NCBI RefSeq assembly: GCF_021605415.1
Contig: NZ_WKEQ01000043.1
Span: 1 to 43,936, forward strand
Direction: 5' to 3'
DNA length: 43,936 nucleotides
DNA from: Pseudomonas syringae
GTDB lineage: Bacteria > Pseudomonadota > Gammaproteobacteria > Pseudomonadales > Pseudomonadaceae
Part shown: positions 18,268 through 25,525 of the stretch, one piece after another
How positions within the stretch are numbered: position 1 is the first letter of the stretch
Layout of the letters: each line of letters starts with the position of its first letter
Translations under genes and position numbers: made by a program
The notes under the pieces: generated by a model
Database searches by the model: none
Told to the model about the DNA's origin: nothing
Seen by the model: only the letters and a program-made list of their open reading frames with translations

Positions 18268-18384
18268 TTCGGGACGGCTGTTGCGCAAGCCATGACAAGC
18301 TTCCTCGGCAGGGGGGGCACAACAGCTTCCAGTTTTTTGCGGGTTGAACTTCAGCAGGTCAACCGCTTCGCCATTGCCGCATTG

Positions 18385-18412
18385 ACGGGCCTGTTTGCGT
18401 CGCCAGGCCCGT
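18385..18412. terminator. Perfect 9-bp hairpin downstream of the BON gene
   Basis: ACGGGCCTG and CAGGCCCGT flank a ten-base loop, about 40 bases past the BON-protein stop. There is no good U-run on either strand, so it may be an mRNA-stabilising or Rho-assisted 3' end, not a classical intrinsic terminator. Confidence 0.45.
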
Positions 18413-18454
18413 ATTCTATTCGGCGTTTTGTAGGCGTACATGAACGCCCCGTCA

Positions 18455-19102
18455 TCAATCGAGCAGTACATAATTTTCAACGTGACAGACGCCGGGCACT
18501 GCCCATGCTGCTTTCTCTATGGCCTTGCGTTCCAGCCAGAGATGGACAAAACCTTCGAGCTTTACGGTCCTGCCCTGAACCGTCACTCTTATTTTGCTGG
18601 CGTCGAGTTCCGCGTTACGTGCCAACGCGGTTTCGATCTGTCGCTGAATATCGTCAGGACTGTCCTTGGGTTTGACCTGCAACATGTTGTTGATGCCCGT
18701 CACGCCTGCCAAGTGGCGCACGGCGCCCTGAGCCGCTTCTTTCTGAAACTGCCACTCCACTTCACCTTCCAGGGTGACCCAGCCTTGCTGCACCTTGATC
18801 AGCAGGTGTTCATCCGGCACCGCACTGTTCCATTGAATGACCTTCAGGCAGCGAGATGCGATAGCTTCATCTCCAACGTCAAATTCGGTGGGCACCCTGA
18901 CCTCAATGTCTTCGGCAACCGCTCTCACGCCCTTGACACGCTTGACGACCCGCTCAGCGGCAATTTTCTCGGCATAGGTTTTCACATGGCCGGTAAGGCC
19001 GATGACGCCGTTTTCGATGGTCACACCAATCGCTGCTGCATCAATGTTGGGCTGAAACTCGAGCTCGTCCAGAATGGTGCGCCGTAACGCTAGATCGTTC
19101 AT
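18455..19102 (-). CDS. BON-domain protein with three BON domains
   Basis: A 215-residue protein. The chosen ATG at 19102 has GGAG six bases upstream; a longer frame exists but lacks a comparable site. Three BON units of about 65 residues follow one another: residues about 3-70 (DLALRRTILDELEFQPNIDA and IGLTGHVKTYAEK), 80-145 (VTLEGEVEWQFQKEAAQGAV) and 150-215 (DASKIRVTVQGRTVKLEGFV). BON domains bind membranes or polymers and occur in OsmY, but there is no signal peptide here, so the protein is probably cytoplasmic or membrane-associated. It is third in an operon behind a UspE-like gene and a small gene driven by the ANR box at 20393, which suggests a stress role in low oxygen. The precise function is unknown. 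Confidence 0.9.
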   Translation of the reverse strand: MNDLALRRTILDELEFQPNIDAAAIGVTIENGVIGLTGHVKTYAEKIAAERVVKRVKGVRAVAEDIEVRVPTEFDVGDEAIASRCLKVIQWNSAVPDEHLLIKVQQGWVTLEGEVEWQFQKEAAQGAVRHLAGVTGINNMLQVKPKDSPDDIQRQIETALARNAELDASKIRVTVQGRTVKLEGFVHLWLERKAIEKAAWAVPGVCHVENYVLLD

Positions 19103-19139
19103 CGTTGACTCCGCATAGGCATGGATGTCTTTGGCCACA

Positions 19140-19373
19140 TCATTGTCTGGTTTCATCCTGGTCATAAGCCCAAGCCTGCCGGGCTCGCCGATACATCTCG
19201 TCCGCGCGTTGTTTCGCTGCGCAAAATTCTTGAATGCTCTGGGCGGAAACCGGCTCGCACAACATGGCATAGGCCTGGGCGTTCAGGCGATCGGCTTCCA
19301 GAAACAGGGCGGTACTGGGATGACACGCGTCCGGACGGGGTGCCGGTTGCCTGGGCGACTTATCGATGACCAT
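19140..19373 (-). CDS. Small hypothetical protein (77 aa)
   Basis: A 77-residue protein starting MVIDKSPRQPAPRP, with a strong ribosome-binding site (GGAGGAATAGTC before ATG). The start lies two bases after the stop of the UspE-like gene, and the BON gene begins 37 bases downstream, so it is the middle gene of an operon. Residues about 18-75 are predominantly helical and charged (ALFLEADRLNAQAYAML; FCAAKQRADEMYRRARQAW). It has no signal peptide, no membrane segment and no recognisable domain. Two cysteines are present in the helical part. I do not recognise the family. Confidence 0.65.
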   Translation of the reverse strand: MVIDKSPRQPAPRPDACHPSTALFLEADRLNAQAYAMLCEPVSAQSIQEFCAAKQRADEMYRRARQAWAYDQDETRQ

Positions 19374-19375
19374 GA

Positions 19376-20302
19376 CTATTCCTCCAGCGCTTGGGGTGAG
19401 ACGACCCACACACTGCACGGCATCTTGTACAACAAGTGCTCGACGGTGCTACCGATCAGCCGGCCGATGCCCCGGTGTCCGACGCGGCCCATGACGATCA
19501 CGTCGATGTTGTAGGCATCGGCGTAGCTGGCCAGTACCTTGGCCGGATTGCCCAAAATCATATGTTGCCGTTCCGGTGGGATACCGTTGCGTTTGGCCAA
19601 TGCCTGGAAAGTCTCGTTCTGTGCGTCAAACAGGGTTTTGGCCTGGCTGGAAGAGAAAAACGCAGAGGCGTTGTCGAAGCCGAACTCGTCGGCACCGATG
19701 GATGACAGGTCATGGGCGTAAATGACGTCAAGCTCGGCATTGCAGGTACTCGCCAGTTTTGACGCCTCGTGGAGTATCCGGTCGTTGAAGCCTTCGTATT
19801 CATCGCTGCGATGGAACGGGTCAACGGCAGCCAGAATCCGGCGCGGTAAAACGTGCTGAACATGGCTGACGAAATGCAACGGCACCGGGCATTCGCGCAG
19901 AAGATGAATATCAAGCGGGGTGAACATCAGGCGCGACAGTAGCGATTCATGGGCCAGCGCCTTGATCAAAAGCGCCATCGGCTGCTCGCGCAAATGCACC
20001 AGAATTTCCTGCAATGGCCGCTCGACCCAGACCACCTCCGTGGTCACGGTGACGCCGATCTTGCGCAAGGGCCGGGCCTGATCCTCAAGCCACTGGCGGT
20101 GGCGTTCGACGTAACCGTATTGCATCTGTTCACGCGCCTGTTCATTGACCAGGCCGGCGGTCGCCAGCCCTTCCAAATAATCGAAGGCGACGATGTGCAG
20201 TGCCGCGCCCGAGGCCTTGGCCAACGCTGCCGCACGGTCGAAAGCAGGACTGTTCTCCAGTAATGGCGAGACGACCAGCATGAAACGCAGTTGCTCAGAC
20301 AT
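19376..20302 (-). CDS. Tandem-domain universal stress protein (UspE-like), copy 1
   Basis: 308 residues starting MSEQLRFMLVVSPLL at an ATG with AGGAG upstream. Two UspA domains lie in tandem: about 1-150, ending near PLDIHLLRECPVPLHFV, and about 165-305, containing NIDVIVMGRVGHRGIG and LIGSTVEHLLYKMPCSVWVV. The G-x2-G part of the ATP-binding loop is present, but the spacer to the final GS is one residue shorter than the textbook nine. UspE of E. coli is encoded next to fnr, and USPs of P. aeruginosa are ANR targets. Here an ANR box lies 91 bases upstream. It heads an operon with the 77-residue protein and the BON protein. The likely role is survival of oxygen limitation; the molecular activity is not known. 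Confidence 0.9.
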   Translation of the reverse strand: MSEQLRFMLVVSPLLENSPAFDRAAALAKASGAALHIVAFDYLEGLATAGLVNEQAREQMQYGYVERHRQWLEDQARPLRKIGVTVTTEVVWVERPLQEILVHLREQPMALLIKALAHESLLSRLMFTPLDIHLLRECPVPLHFVSHVQHVLPRRILAAVDPFHRSDEYEGFNDRILHEASKLASTCNAELDVIYAHDLSSIGADEFGFDNASAFFSSSQAKTLFDAQNETFQALAKRNGIPPERQHMILGNPAKVLASYADAYNIDVIVMGRVGHRGIGRLIGSTVEHLLYKMPCSVWVVSPQALEE

Positions 20303-20392
20303 GACGACTCTCCTGGTCGCGACGGCGCGACGGGCGAGGGCTTCGGAAAGTGAAACCTTACGACCATCCTCCCGCCAGCCGTTGAGAGCGGC

Positions 20393-20406
20393 TTGATCTT
20401 TGTCAA
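20393..20406. promoter_or_regulatory. ANR/FNR box (TTGAT-CTTT-GTCAA)
   Basis: One half-site is perfect and the other differs by one base. Centred 97 bases from the Usp start at 20302, it would place a class II promoter start near 20358. The spacing suits the minus-strand usp operon. Confidence 0.7.
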
Positions 20407-20470
20407 TCAAGCGAGTGGCGGAAACGGTCGGGCGACGTGCGGTCACCGGGTGTTCGCCATTGACGATTTG

Positions 20471-20484
20471 TTGATGGTTATCAA
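20471..20484. promoter_or_regulatory. ANR/FNR box (TTGAT-GGTT-ATCAA)
   Basis: A perfect palindromic consensus centred about 75 bases before the alcohol-dehydrogenase start at 20552. A site at -41.5 would give a leader of about 33 bases. The divergent usp gene has its own box at 20393. Confidence 0.85.
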
Positions 20485-20551
20485 CCTTTCGGCCGCCGTG
20501 CGGGCGCATCGTGAGGCAGAACCCCGCCACCCAATATCGAGGAGAAAAGCG

Positions 20552-21625
20552 ATGTCACTGATGAAAGCCGCGATTTTCGTTGAGAAAAATCGCATCGTGC
20601 TCGAAGACAAAGCGATCCCCGAGATTGGGCCGCTGGATGCGCTGATCCGCATCACCACCACAACCATCTGCGGTACCGACGTGCATATCCTGCGAGGCGA
20701 ATACCCGGTGGCCAAAGGGCTGACGGTGGGGCATGAACCGGTTGGTGTGATCGAGAAACTCGGCGCTCAAGTGCACGGCTTTGTTGAAGGCCAGCGAGTG
20801 ATAGCCGGTGCCATCACGCCCAGTGGCCACAGTTATGCCTGCCTCTGCGGTTGTGGTTCGCAGGACGGGCCGGAGACCCGCCACGGTTTCCGCGCCATCG
20901 GTGGGTGGAAGTTCGGCAACATCATTGACGGCTGCCAGGCCGAATTCGTGCGAGTCCCCGATGCATTGGCCAATCTGTGCCCGATTCCCGATGAATTGAG
21001 CGACGAACAGGTGTTGATGTGCCCGGACATCATGTCCACCGGGTTTTCGGGTGCCGAGCGGGGCGAGGTGAACATTGGCGACACGGTTGCCGTGTTTGCG
21101 CTGGGCCCGATCGGTCTCTGCGCCGTGGCTGGCGCACGGCTCAAAGGCGCCTGCACGATTATCGGCGTCGACACCGTGCCCGAGCGCCTGCGCGTGGCTC
21201 AACAACTGGGCGCTACACAGGTGGTCGACTTCAAAAACGGCAACGTTGTCGAGCACATCATGGCGCTGACCGGCGGCCGTGGCGTCGATGTTGCCATCGA
21301 GGCACTGGGTACTCAGCAAACGTTCGAATCGGCGTTGCGGGTTTTGCGACCCGGGGGACGGCTGTCGAGTCTGGGCGTTTACTCTGGCGACCTGCGGATC
21401 CCTCTGGATGCATTTGCCGCGGGTTTGGGCGACTACAGCATCATCACCACGCTTTGTCCGGGCGGGAAAGAGCGCATGCGCCGGCTGATGGCCGTGGTGC
21501 AAAGCGGTGGCGTTGATTTGTCGGCGCTGGTAACCCATCGCTTCAGGCTGGACGATATCGAAGCGGCGTATGACTTGTTTGCCCATCAACGCGACGGCGT
21601 GATGAAAGTGGCCATTACGCCCTGA
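20552..21625 (+). CDS. Zinc-dependent secondary alcohol dehydrogenase (TBADH-like)
   Basis: 357 residues; ATG at 20552 with GAGGAG upstream. A medium-chain dehydrogenase. Catalytic zinc ligands are probably Cys40 (ICGTDVH), His61 (VGHEPVG) and Asp159 (CPDIMSTGF), the Cys-His-Asp set of Thermoanaerobacter/Clostridium secondary alcohol dehydrogenases. Further similarity to that group includes GGWKFGNIIDG and LCPGGKERMRRL. The Rossmann loop reads FALGPIG. It should interconvert ketones or aldehydes and alcohols with NAD(P)H, a way to discard reducing power when oxygen is short. The perfect ANR box upstream supports that. Substrate and cofactor preference cannot be read from sequence alone. Confidence 0.9.
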   Translation: MSLMKAAIFVEKNRIVLEDKAIPEIGPLDALIRITTTTICGTDVHILRGEYPVAKGLTVGHEPVGVIEKLGAQVHGFVEGQRVIAGAITPSGHSYACLCGCGSQDGPETRHGFRAIGGWKFGNIIDGCQAEFVRVPDALANLCPIPDELSDEQVLMCPDIMSTGFSGAERGEVNIGDTVAVFALGPIGLCAVAGARLKGACTIIGVDTVPERLRVAQQLGATQVVDFKNGNVVEHIMALTGGRGVDVAIEALGTQQTFESALRVLRPGGRLSSLGVYSGDLRIPLDAFAAGLGDYSIITTLCPGGKERMRRLMAVVQSGGVDLSALVTHRFRLDDIEAAYDLFAHQRDGVMKVAITP

Positions 21626-21630
21626 TAAAT

Positions 21631-21649
21631 TCCCTGCACCTGACAGGGA
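21631..21649 (+). terminator. Short hairpin after the alcohol dehydrogenase
   Basis: TCCCTG and CAGGGA form a 6-bp stem with a seven-base loop just after the stop codon. No U-run follows, so it is weak as an intrinsic terminator. Confidence 0.35.
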
Positions 21650-21714
21650 TTCGCAGCTATTTGCGCACGGAACCAGGAGCAGGGCGTCTGTGGCCCTGAT
21701 CACCCCATTGAGAA

Positions 21715-21728
21715 TTGACAAATATCAA
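21715..21728. promoter_or_regulatory. ANR/FNR box (TTGAC-AAAT-ATCAA)
   Basis: Matches the TTGAY-N4-ATCAA consensus exactly. It lies 74 bases upstream of the UspE-like start at 21802, which fits a class II activated promoter. Confidence 0.85.
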
Positions 21729-21801
21729 GGACCGCGATGCCTGTGCGTTCAAGCTGGGCGCTGATTGATCCTATGCAGCTGATCGCACGCCGAGGTCTCC
21801 C

Positions 21802-22725
21802 ATGTCCCAGTTTCAGCGTTTGCTCTTGATTGCCCCTCCCGCCATGACACGCACGCCAGCGTTTGATCGCGCGGCCGCGTTGTCGCGGGCAATGAACCGG
21901 CCGCTGCACATCGTGGCGTTCGATTATTTACAGGCATTGGCTGTCGCCGGGCTGTTTGCCCCTGAACAAATGCGTCTGGCCCGCGACGGGTATGTGCAAG
22001 CCCACCGGCACTGGCTCCAGGAGCAGGCGGGCGTGATGCGTAAAGAGGGTGTCGATGTCACCAGCGAAGTGGTGTGGGTGCAGCATCCTTATGAAGAGAT
22101 TCTTCACTTCGTTAACGAAATACCCATTGAACTGATCATTAAAGACGCCCAGGAAGAGCCAGCGCTGAAAAGGATTTTTTTCACACCCCTCGATTGGCAG
22201 TTGCTGCGCGATTGCCCGGTGCCGGTGCATTTGGTGACCGATGGCCGTAACCCAAAACCAAAAAGCGTGCTGGCGATCATCGATGTGCTGCGCAGCGAGG
22301 AAGAGGATCAAGTGTTTAATGATCAGATCATCGATGCCGCCGTAAAACTGGCCCAGCAATGCGATGCCACGCTTGATCTATTGCATGTTTATGACTGGAC
22401 AGCCGTGTACGTGCGCGACATGGGGATGGGCGCGCTGCCGTTGGCTACAGGAATTTATGAGGCGTTGGGAACGGCCCAGCATGAAGTGTTTGCAGCCATT
22501 GCCGAGCGACATGGCGTTGCGGTGGATCGGCGTCATTTCATTGAAGGCATGCCCTTGTCGAGCATTTGCGGTTTTGCAGCAACGCACCACACTGACGTTA
22601 TCGTGATGGGCACGGTGCAAAGCCAAGGGCTCAACAAGCTGCTGGGTACCACCGCCGAACAATTACTTCATCGGGCACCGTGTAGCGTGCTGGCAATCAA
22701 ACCGGGCCATACGTTGCAGTCGTAA
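21802..22725 (+). CDS. Tandem-domain universal stress protein (UspE-like), copy 2
   Basis: 307 residues; start ATG with GAGG upstream. The N-terminal domain opens MSQFQRLLLIAPPAMTRTPA and FDRAAALSRAMNRPLHIVAFD; its end reads FFTPLDWQLLRDCPVPVHLV. The C-terminal domain contains HTDVIVMGTVQSQGLNKLLG and TTAEQLLHRAPCSVLAIKP. The second glycine of the nucleotide loop is replaced by Gln, so ATP binding is doubtful. It is most like copy 4 (28366-29286), sharing the TRTPAFDRA and GYxQxHRHWL stretches. It is a monocistronic unit between an ANR box and a hairpin. A role in oxygen-limited survival is inferred from the box. Confidence 0.9.
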   Translation: MSQFQRLLLIAPPAMTRTPAFDRAAALSRAMNRPLHIVAFDYLQALAVAGLFAPEQMRLARDGYVQAHRHWLQEQAGVMRKEGVDVTSEVVWVQHPYEEILHFVNEIPIELIIKDAQEEPALKRIFFTPLDWQLLRDCPVPVHLVTDGRNPKPKSVLAIIDVLRSEEEDQVFNDQIIDAAVKLAQQCDATLDLLHVYDWTAVYVRDMGMGALPLATGIYEALGTAQHEVFAAIAERHGVAVDRRHFIEGMPLSSICGFAATHHTDVIVMGTVQSQGLNKLLGTTAEQLLHRAPCSVLAIKPGHTLQS

Positions 22726-22736
22726 GCAACACATAG

Positions 22737-22773
22737 CCCGCCCGCACCGGGCCGTTGGCCGACACCGGGCGGG
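22737..22773. terminator. GC-rich hairpin between convergent genes
   Basis: CCCGCCCG and CGGGCGGG form an 8-bp stem between the stops of the plus-strand Usp gene and the minus-strand GNAT gene. The loop can pair further internally. No U-run is present, but the position suits a shared 3' end. Confidence 0.5.
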
Positions 22774-22781
22774 GACGCAGC

Positions 22782-23345
22782 TCAAACGTGCAGGCTATGG
22801 ATGACCTGGCGCGAATCTTCCGGATCGTTGTGCGTTTCAAAACCCAGGCTTTTCGCCAGATCGCGCATGGGCGCATTGCTGGCGGCATCCACCGAATACA
22901 GGTGATGAAAGCCGTTCTTGCGGGCCGCTGTGATCAGATGCTGCATCAACAGTGTGCCCAGTCCCAGATGCGTCCATTCATCGGCCACGGTCACCGCGCA
23001 CTCACAAGCATGATCGCCCGTGGCGGCATAGCGACTGATACCGATTTCAATCAGGTGACCGTTCTCGTGCGCCAGCGCGATATAGGCCAAACGCTCCTGG
23101 TTGTCGGTGTCCATCAATTGATCGAGCAGGGCGGTGCCTGGCTCACCGATCTGCGCCAGAAAGCGCATGTGCCGCGACTCGGGAGACAGTCGCTTGATAA
23201 ACGCATATTCGCGTTCGCGATCTTTTGCGGCCAGCGGCCGAATCAATACGTGCCGGCCGTCCCTGAGCGCCTCGATCCAGTGTTGCCCAGTGACCGTGGC
23301 ATAGACCTCCACGGCCCGTTCATTGTGGTCTTTGACTGTGAGCAT
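22782..23345 (-). CDS. GNAT-family N-acetyltransferase
   Basis: 187 residues. The ATG at 23345 was chosen because GGAGG lies eight bases upstream; a longer frame has no such site. The GNAT fold is seen from about residue 33: GRHVLIRPLAAKDREREYAF, then LAYIALAHENGHLIEIGISR, and the acetyl-CoA pyrophosphate loop as EWTHLGLGTLLMQHLITAAR (family pattern R/Q-x-x-G-x-G/A, here H-L-G-L-G-T). It ends with the typical NAPMRDLAKSLGFE helix. It resembles the acetyltransferase part of protein-acylating Pat enzymes, but the substrate is unknown. The divergent region with the next Usp gene contains an imperfect ANR box at 23433. Confidence 0.88.
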   Translation of the reverse strand: MLTVKDHNERAVEVYATVTGQHWIEALRDGRHVLIRPLAAKDREREYAFIKRLSPESRHMRFLAQIGEPGTALLDQLMDTDNQERLAYIALAHENGHLIEIGISRYAATGDHACECAVTVADEWTHLGLGTLLMQHLITAARKNGFHHLYSVDAASNAPMRDLAKSLGFETHNDPEDSRQVIHSLHV

Positions 23346-23432
23346 GATGTGAACCTCCATCGCAATTGAGCGTTGAACGCGCGATGACTCAACGCGGCAC
23401 ATCAGTTCTACGCCGCTGTGGATGCGCGGCAT

Positions 23433-23446
23433 CTGATCTGGATCAG
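23433..23446. promoter_or_regulatory. Imperfect ANR-like box (CTGAT-CTGG-ATCAG)
   Basis: A palindrome with one mismatch per half-site. Its distance to the GNAT start (about 94 bases to centre) fits a class II promoter. Weaker than the other boxes here. Confidence 0.4.
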
Positions 23447-23479
23447 GCCGGCGCAATGCGGCCGTTGATTGGCGGGTAT

Positions 23480-23493
23480 CTGATGTAGATCAA
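23480..23493. promoter_or_regulatory. ANR/FNR box (CTGAT-GTAG-ATCAA)
   Basis: One mismatch in the outer base of the left half. It lies 79 bases before the Usp start at 23566, close to the spacing of the perfect boxes in this window. Confidence 0.65.
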
Positions 23494-23565
23494 ACGGTGG
23501 CAGACAGCGAAGCACAGTCTGAACACTGCCAGCGCAGAAGCGCTGGTGTCGAATCGAGGTGTGCG

Positions 23566-24474
23566 ATGGGTCAATATCAACGCATTTTGCTGATCGCTGA
23601 TCAGACGCTACGTCAGTCGCCTGCCACTGTGCGTGCAATCGCATTGGCCAAGGCCAGCGGCGCAGTGCTGGATGTCAGGGCGTTTGTCGAGCCGGCGCCG
23701 ATCGTGCATTTATGGGAAGAGAAAATCGATGACGCGGAGTTCATGCGCTATCAGCGCCGATATCGGCGATGGGAGGCGGAGGAACTGATGCGGTTGCGCG
23801 ACCTGGAATTGGAAGTGACCGTCAGCGTGGTGTTCACGACGCATCCGCTGCTGGATATATTGCGCACCGTTGAAGCGCTCCAACCTGATCTGTTGATCAA
23901 GGACGTGGCCCTGGAGCCTGTGCTCAAACGGGTCTTCACCACGCCGCTCGATTGTCACTTGTTGCGCGAGTGCCCGATCCCCGTGCACTTGGTCAACCAG
24001 GCCCGTTACGGTTTGCCACACAGGGTCGTGGCAGCGGTTGACCCGTTCGATCCCTCGACACAAATCAGTGGTCTTAACGACACCATTATTCAAACAGCCA
24101 ATGCGCTGGCCCTGCAATGCGACGCTCCGTTGCACTTGCTGACGGCATACGACTTATCGCCGGCCTTCAATGGCGATGTGCCGTTGATTGGCGGTGGCTG
24201 GGCCATGGACGTCAGTGTCGAACTGCGCGAAGCCTTGCACGTTGCGTTCGTCAACCTGGCCGACCGTTACGCAGTGCCGCCCGAACGACGGCATTTCGTC
24301 ATGGGGTTGCCGGTGCCGGTGATCAGCGAATTCGTCGAGGAATATTTTGCGGATGTCGTCGTGATGGGCACGGTGCATCGCGTCGGGGTCGATCGGCTGA
24401 TCGGCAGCAACACCGAGCGCGCACTGTATTCGATCCCGGGCAGTCTTCTGGCGGTTCGGCAACCGGGCACTTAA
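23566..24474 (+). CDS. Tandem-domain universal stress protein (UspE-like), copy 3
   Basis: 302 residues starting MGQYQRILLIADQTLRQSPA, with GAGGT upstream of the ATG at 23566; an upstream in-frame Met lacks a site. Domain 1 ends with TTPLDCHLLRECPIPVHLV. Domain 2 contains FADVVVMGTVHRVGVDRLIG and SNTERALYSIPGSLLAV. The nucleotide loop reads GTVH instead of GxxG. It is closest to copy 5 (32213-33097) at the N-terminus (MSQYQRLLLI, ALAKASGA). It is divergent from the GNAT gene and convergent with the FNR-type regulator. Confidence 0.9.
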   Translation: MGQYQRILLIADQTLRQSPATVRAIALAKASGAVLDVRAFVEPAPIVHLWEEKIDDAEFMRYQRRYRRWEAEELMRLRDLELEVTVSVVFTTHPLLDILRTVEALQPDLLIKDVALEPVLKRVFTTPLDCHLLRECPIPVHLVNQARYGLPHRVVAAVDPFDPSTQISGLNDTIIQTANALALQCDAPLHLLTAYDLSPAFNGDVPLIGGGWAMDVSVELREALHVAFVNLADRYAVPPERRHFVMGLPVPVISEFVEEYFADVVVMGTVHRVGVDRLIGSNTERALYSIPGSLLAVRQPGT

Positions 24475-24536
24475 CCAAAGGATGTGCATCGCCCTGCAAT
24501 GGATCGGCTCGCGGACGAGGTTTTGTCAGAGCGATG

Positions 24537-25283
24537 TCAGCTTGGGTGATGCCGGTGGCATCCTGCGACCAGTTGTTTGAGGCCTTCCATGTCAAGAATC
24601 TTGACGTCACGCCCCGATATTGCCACCAGTCCATGCGCGCGCAGGTTGGCGATGCCGCGGCAGACGGTTTCCAGTCGCAGGCCCAGGTAAGAGCCGATTT
24701 CCTCGCGACGCATTTTAAGAACGAAGTCTTTGGATGAGTAACCGCGGGTATTCAGACGCTGTGACACATTCAGCAGGAAGGCACCCAGGCGCTCATCCGA
24801 ATTCATGTTGCCCAGCAACATCAACATGCGGTGGTCGCGCACGATCTCGCTGCTCAGGAGTTTATTGAGGTTGTGCTGCAATGAGGGCAGGCTCTGCGCA
24901 AGTTTTTCCAGCTGGGCAAAGTGAATGGGACAGACTTCGCTGTCCTCCAGGGCAACCGCATCACAGGCATGCTCATCGGTGCTGATGGCGTCCAGGCCAA
25001 GCATCTCGCCGGCGATCTGAAACCCTGTGACTTGTTCGCGACCGTCGATGGACATGATGCTGGTCTTGAATGAGCCGATACGCACGGCATACAGCGAACG
25101 CAGCGGGTCTGCGGCACGGTACAGGGCAGCGCCTTTTTTGACCTTTAAACGCTGCACGATCAGCGTATCGAGACGAGCGACTTCATCGTTATTCAGGCCA
25201 ATGGGCAGACACAACTCCACAACACTGCAATTGGAGCAGGCAGCCTTGAGCGGGTTGGCCTTGAGCTTTAGGGTTTCTGACAT
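24537..25283 (-). CDS. FNR/ANR-family transcriptional regulator
   Basis: 248 residues; the ATG at 25283 has AAGGAGG upstream. The N-terminus carries Cys16-x2-Cys19-x5-Cys25, the same spacing as Cys20/23/29 of E. coli FNR. Cys118 in DSEVCPIHF matches FNR Cys122. All four ligands of an oxygen-labile [4Fe-4S] cluster are thus present. A cyclic-nucleotide-fold domain (about 30-140), dimer helix (about 140-165) and HTH (about 188-235) follow. The recognition helix reads LETVCRGIANL, where FNR has VETISRLLGRF: the Glu and Arg are kept, but the Ser that contacts the TTGAT half-site is Cys. It is probably an ANR paralogue, of which some pseudomonads have several. It shares a perfect ANR box with the divergent phosphoketolase gene, so autoregulation is possible. 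Confidence 0.92.
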   Translation of the reverse strand: MSETLKLKANPLKAACSNCSVVELCLPIGLNNDEVARLDTLIVQRLKVKKGAALYRAADPLRSLYAVRIGSFKTSIMSIDGREQVTGFQIAGEMLGLDAISTDEHACDAVALEDSEVCPIHFAQLEKLAQSLPSLQHNLNKLLSSEIVRDHRMLMLLGNMNSDERLGAFLLNVSQRLNTRGYSSKDFVLKMRREEIGSYLGLRLETVCRGIANLRAHGLVAISGRDVKILDMEGLKQLVAGCHRHHPS

Positions 25284-25442
25284 GGGAGACGCCTCCTTGA
25301 GGAGTGTACCCAGCATAGGCGCTGTACCCGCAAACACGCGGTTCATTTGCGGATTTGCGCAAAAGGCTGACCAACGGGTATGGGAGTTTTGCAAGCTGTC
25401 CAGCCCAGTTGTTCAGCGTTCCAATCCTGAGTGCGCAGAAAG

Positions 25443-25456
25443 TTGATATATATCAA
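25443..25456. promoter_or_regulatory. ANR/FNR box (TTGAT-ATAT-ATCAA), perfect palindrome
   Basis: A fully symmetric site in the 242-base region between the fnr-like gene and phosphoketolase. Its centre is about 76 bases before the phosphoketolase start (leader about 35 bases) and about 166 bases before the regulator start. Confidence 0.88.
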
Positions 25457-25525
25457 TTCATAAGCGGCACGCACGTTCAGAGTCACGCCTATCAGACCGT
25501 GTAACGGGCGTTGGCGGAGTGCGTA

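Noticed and set aside
18001..18480. 159-codon minus-strand frame across the two gene remnants
   Set aside because: It overlaps the end of the BON gene and its product resembles no family; the remnant signals lie in other frames.
20555..21721. Long minus-strand frame antisense to the alcohol dehydrogenase
   Set aside because: Product has no recognisable domain, whereas the plus strand encodes a clear enzyme with a good start. Similar shadow frames lie opposite the metal ATPase (34720-35826) and phosphoketolase (25553-26614).
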